A stretch of DNA of 45,114 nucleotides from Ramlibacter aquaticus (GTDB lineage Bacteria; Pseudomonadota; Gammaproteobacteria; Burkholderiales; Burkholderiaceae_C): contig NZ_JADDOJ010000031.1 of assembly GCF_015159745.1 (NCBI RefSeq), positions 1-45,114 on the forward strand, given 5' to 3'. Below the pieces are notes generated by a model. That model was not told the origin of the DNA and searched no databases. It saw nothing but the letters and a program-made list of their open reading frames with translations. The position numbers and the translations under genes are program-made. Below, piece after piece: positions 43,225 through 45,114 of this stretch (position 1 is the stretch's first letter; the number at the start of each line of letters is the position of its first letter).

Positions 43225-44853
43225 TCATGCGCCCGGCAGCTTGTAGTCCTTCAACTGCTCGCGCAGCCGCGTCTTGAGCATCTTGCCGGTGGCGCCCAGC
43301 GGAATCGCCTCGACGAAGACCACGTCGTCCGGGATCTGCCACTTGGCGGTCTTGCCTTCATAGAACTTGAGGAGCTCCTCGCGGGTCACTTCGGCGCCGG
43401 GCTTCTTCACCACCACCACGATGGGCCGCTCGTCCCACTTGGGGTGGCGCATGCCCACGCAGGCCGCCATGGCGACCGCCGGATGCCCCATGGCGATGTT
43501 CTCCACGTCGATCGAGCTGATCCATTCACCGCCGGACTTGATGACGTCCTTGCTGCGGTCGGTGATCTGCATGTAGCCGTCGGCGTCGATGCTGGCCACG
43601 TCGCCGGTGGGGAACCAGCCGTCCACCAGCGGGTTGCCGCCCTCGCCCTTGAAATACTCGCGGATCACCCAGGGGCCCTTGACCAGCAGGTCGCCGGTGG
43701 CCTGGCCGTCCCAGGGCAGTTCCTGGCCGTCGTCGCCGACGATCTTCATGTCGATGGCGTAGATGGCCCGGCCCTGCTTGAGCCGCACCTTCATCTGCTC
43801 ATCCTCGGACATCTCCAGGTGCTTGTTCTTCAGCGTGCACAGGGTGCCCAGCGGGCTCATCTCGGTCATGCCCCAGGCATGCAGCACCTCGACGCCGTAC
43901 TCGTCGCGGAAGGCATGCATCATCGCCGGCGGGCAGGCCGCGCCACCGATGACCGTGCGCGTGAGCGTGGAGAAGCGCAGGCCGCCCGGCTTCATGTGGG
44001 ACAGCAGCATCTGCCAGACCGTGGGCACGCCCGCGGCATAGGTGACCTTCTCCGACTCGATCAGCTCATAGACGGACTTGCCGTCCAGGCTGGGGCCGGG
44101 GAAGACCAGCTTGGCGCCTGTGAGCGCGGCCGAGTAGGGGATGCCCCAGGCGTTGACGTGGAACATGGGCACCACGGGCAGGATGGCATCGCGCGCCGAG
44201 ATGCCCATCACGTCCGGCAGCGCGGCCGCGTAGGCATGCAGGATGGTCGAGCGGTGGCTGTAGAGCGCGGCCTTGGGGTTGCCGGTCGTGCCGCTGGTGT
44301 AGCACATGCTCGAGGCCGAGTTCTCGTCGAAGCTGGGCCATTCGTAGCTCGTCGGCTGGCCGGCGAGCCAGGTTTCGTAGCTCACCAGGTTGGGGATGCC
44401 GGTGTCCGCGGGCAGCTTGTCGGCGTCGCACAGCGCCACGTACTGCCGGATGGTGGTGGCGCGGCCGTGGATGGCCTGCACCAGCGGCAGGAAGCTCATG
44501 TCGAAGCACAGCACCTGGTCTTCGGCATGGTTGGCGATCCAGGCCACCTGGTCGGGGTGCAGGCGCGGGTTGATGGTGTGCAGCACCCGACCCGAGCCGC
44601 TGACGCCGAAGTACAGCTCCAGGTGGCGGTAGCCGTTCCAGGCCAGGGTGGCGACGCGGTCGGAAAACAGCAGGCCCATCGCGTCGAGCCGGTTCGCCAC
44701 CTGCTTGGCCCGCCTGGCGACGTCGCGCCAGGTGTAGCGGTGCAGGTCGCCCTCGACGCGTCGCGAGACGATTTCGCCGTCGCCGTGGTGGCGGGCCGCG
44801 AAGTCGATCAGCGACGAGATCAGCAGCGGCTGGTTTTGCATGAGACCCAACAT
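43225..44853 (-). CDS. Long-chain-type acyl-CoA synthetase (AMP-forming ligase)
   Basis: 542 residues from ATG 44853, with GAGGAG about 11 bases upstream; ATG 44841 is possible. ANL superfamily motifs: P-loop-like [16 protein letters not shown], adenine-binding [15 protein letters not shown] segment [52 protein letters not shown], and the C-terminal catalytic lysine region [16 protein letters not shown]. It activates a carboxylic acid to its acyl-CoA with ATP. The subgroup matches medium/long-chain ligases of the AlkK/FadD3 kind. Divergent from selO; it lies upstream of the second liv cluster on the same strand with a 141-base gap. Confidence 0.92.
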   Translation of the reverse strand: MLGLMQNQPLLISSLIDFAARHHGDGEIVSRRVEGDLHRYTWRDVARRAKQVANRLDAMGLLFSDRVATLAWNGYRHLELYFGVSGSGRVLHTINPRLHPDQVAWIANHAEDQVLCFDMSFLPLVQAIHGRATTIRQYVALCDADKLPADTGIPNLVSYETWLAGQPTSYEWPSFDENSASSMCYTSGTTGNPKAALYSHRSTILHAYAAALPDVMGISARDAILPVVPMFHVNAWGIPYSAALTGAKLVFPGPSLDGKSVYELIESEKVTYAAGVPTVWQMLLSHMKPGGLRFSTLTRTVIGGAACPPAMMHAFRDEYGVEVLHAWGMTEMSPLGTLCTLKNKHLEMSEDEQMKVRLKQGRAIYAIDMKIVGDDGQELPWDGQATGDLLVKGPWVIREYFKGEGGNPLVDGWFPTGDVASIDADGYMQITDRSKDVIKSGGEWISSIDVENIAMGHPAVAMAACVGMRHPKWDERPIVVVVKKPGAEVTREELLKFYEGKTAKWQIPDDVVFVEAIPLGATGKMLKTRLREQLKDYKLPGA

Positions 44854-44892
44854 GGTTTTCTTAGCTCCTCTGGCAGTCCTGGAAAGGGCGGT

Positions 44893-44898
44893 ATCGTA
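44893..44898 (-). promoter_or_regulatory. Candidate -10 element for the acyl-CoA synthetase gene
   Basis: TACGAT on the minus strand would start transcription near 44886 and give a leader of about 33 bases containing GAGGAG. The same hexamer lies upstream of the alpha/beta hydrolase gene (18660-18655). No clear -35. Confidence 0.4.
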
Positions 44899-44964
44899 GC
44901 CCGGCCAGACCGCATCGCGTTGGGGGCTTTCCCCGCAATGTCGTCCGGGTGTCCATGCCGGGGG

Positions 44965-44970
44965 GACAAT
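44965..44970 (+). promoter_or_regulatory. -10-like GACAAT six bases before selO
   Basis: GACAAT (4 of 6 to consensus) ends exactly six bases before the selO ATG; GGCGGG follows. Transcription would begin at or beside the ATG, giving a leaderless mRNA. Confidence 0.4.
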
Positions 44971-44976
44971 GGCGGG

Positions 44977-45114
44977 ATGAACGAGGCCGCCATCGCCCCC
45001 GCAGACGACACCGCGCGGACCGCGCCCGACCTGGGGCTGCGCTGGCGGCACGGCTTCGCCGGGCTGGGCCCGGCTTTCCACACCGAACTGCGGCCCACCC
45101 CCCTGCCCTCGCCC
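44977..45114 (+). CDS. selO: SelO/YdiU protein adenylyltransferase, N-terminal fragment
   Basis: The first 46 codons of a gene that runs off the right edge of the window, from ATG 44977. The segment LGLRWRHGFAGLGPAFHTEL followed by RPTPLPSP is the N-terminal signature of the SelO (YdiU, UPF0061) pseudokinase family, which transfers AMP to Ser, Thr or Tyr of target proteins and responds to oxidative stress. The kinase-fold domain itself lies outside the window. No ribosome site; a -10-like hexamer precedes the ATG by six bases. Confidence 0.8.
   Translation, partial: MNEAAIAPADDTARTAPDLGLRWRHGFAGLGPAFHTELRPTPLPSP

Overview
This is a GC-rich bacterial chromosomal segment whose gene content and order point to a betaproteobacterium of the Burkholderiales, most likely Comamonadaceae. 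The reasons are the mltG-tmk-holB-pilZ-tatD block, two branched-chain-type (Liv/HAAT) ABC transporters, a large beta-oxidation gene set and GTG/TTG starts. I see no rRNA or tRNA gene, CRISPR array, intact insertion sequence or prophage.

Layout. (1) 1-3.2 kb: an HPP/CBS membrane protein, an orphan DUF1851 (Tdi1-immunity-like) gene, about 640 bp with no supportable gene but with promoter- and operator-like sites, then a two-gene periplasmic metal-handling operon (DUF411 and CusF-like). (2) 3.4-8.0 kb: a complete livJHMGF operon, with a terminator-like hairpin after livJ and a 29-codon ORF overlapping livG and livF. (3) 8.0-9.1 kb: a Phd/YefM-like antitoxin and zeta-like kinase pair behind two tandem perfect inverted repeats. 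(4) 9.0-13.5 kb, minus strand: mltG, tmk, holB, pilZ, tatD and an exported ankyrin protein, tightly packed. (5) 13.6-25.7 kb: ygfZ; an O-antigen-ligase/TPR membrane protein; a thioesterase-GNAT fusion; an alpha/beta hydrolase; an iron-type alcohol dehydrogenase; a tex-patatin-acyltransferase operon; two small membrane proteins. (6) 25.8-37.6 kb: an eleven-gene minus-strand run, starting with FadB-type multifunctional enzyme, thiolase and acyl-CoA dehydrogenase, continuing with a small membrane protein, SDR, PaaI-type thioesterase, NADP oxidoreductase and desaturase, and ending with AidB-like dehydrogenase, GST-like protein and methylguanine methyltransferase. (7) 37.6-38.0 kb: a gene-free region packed with inverted repeats. 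(8) 38.0-43.1 kb: a second Liv-type transporter (binding protein, H, M, G, F), followed by an acyl-CoA ligase gene and, divergently, the first 46 codons of selO.

How the parts work together: the ligase, acyl-CoA dehydrogenase, FadB-type enzyme and thiolase can carry an acid through activation and beta-oxidation. The adjacent second ABC transporter may supply a carboxylic-acid substrate, which is an inference from position. The clearest oddities are an arginine in place of the Walker A lysine in the second LivF, the operator-like palindromes of the Phd-zeta operon, the micro-ORF between livG and livF, the hairpin-rich intergenic region, and -10-like hexamers exactly six bases before the ATG of three genes, suggesting leaderless mRNAs.
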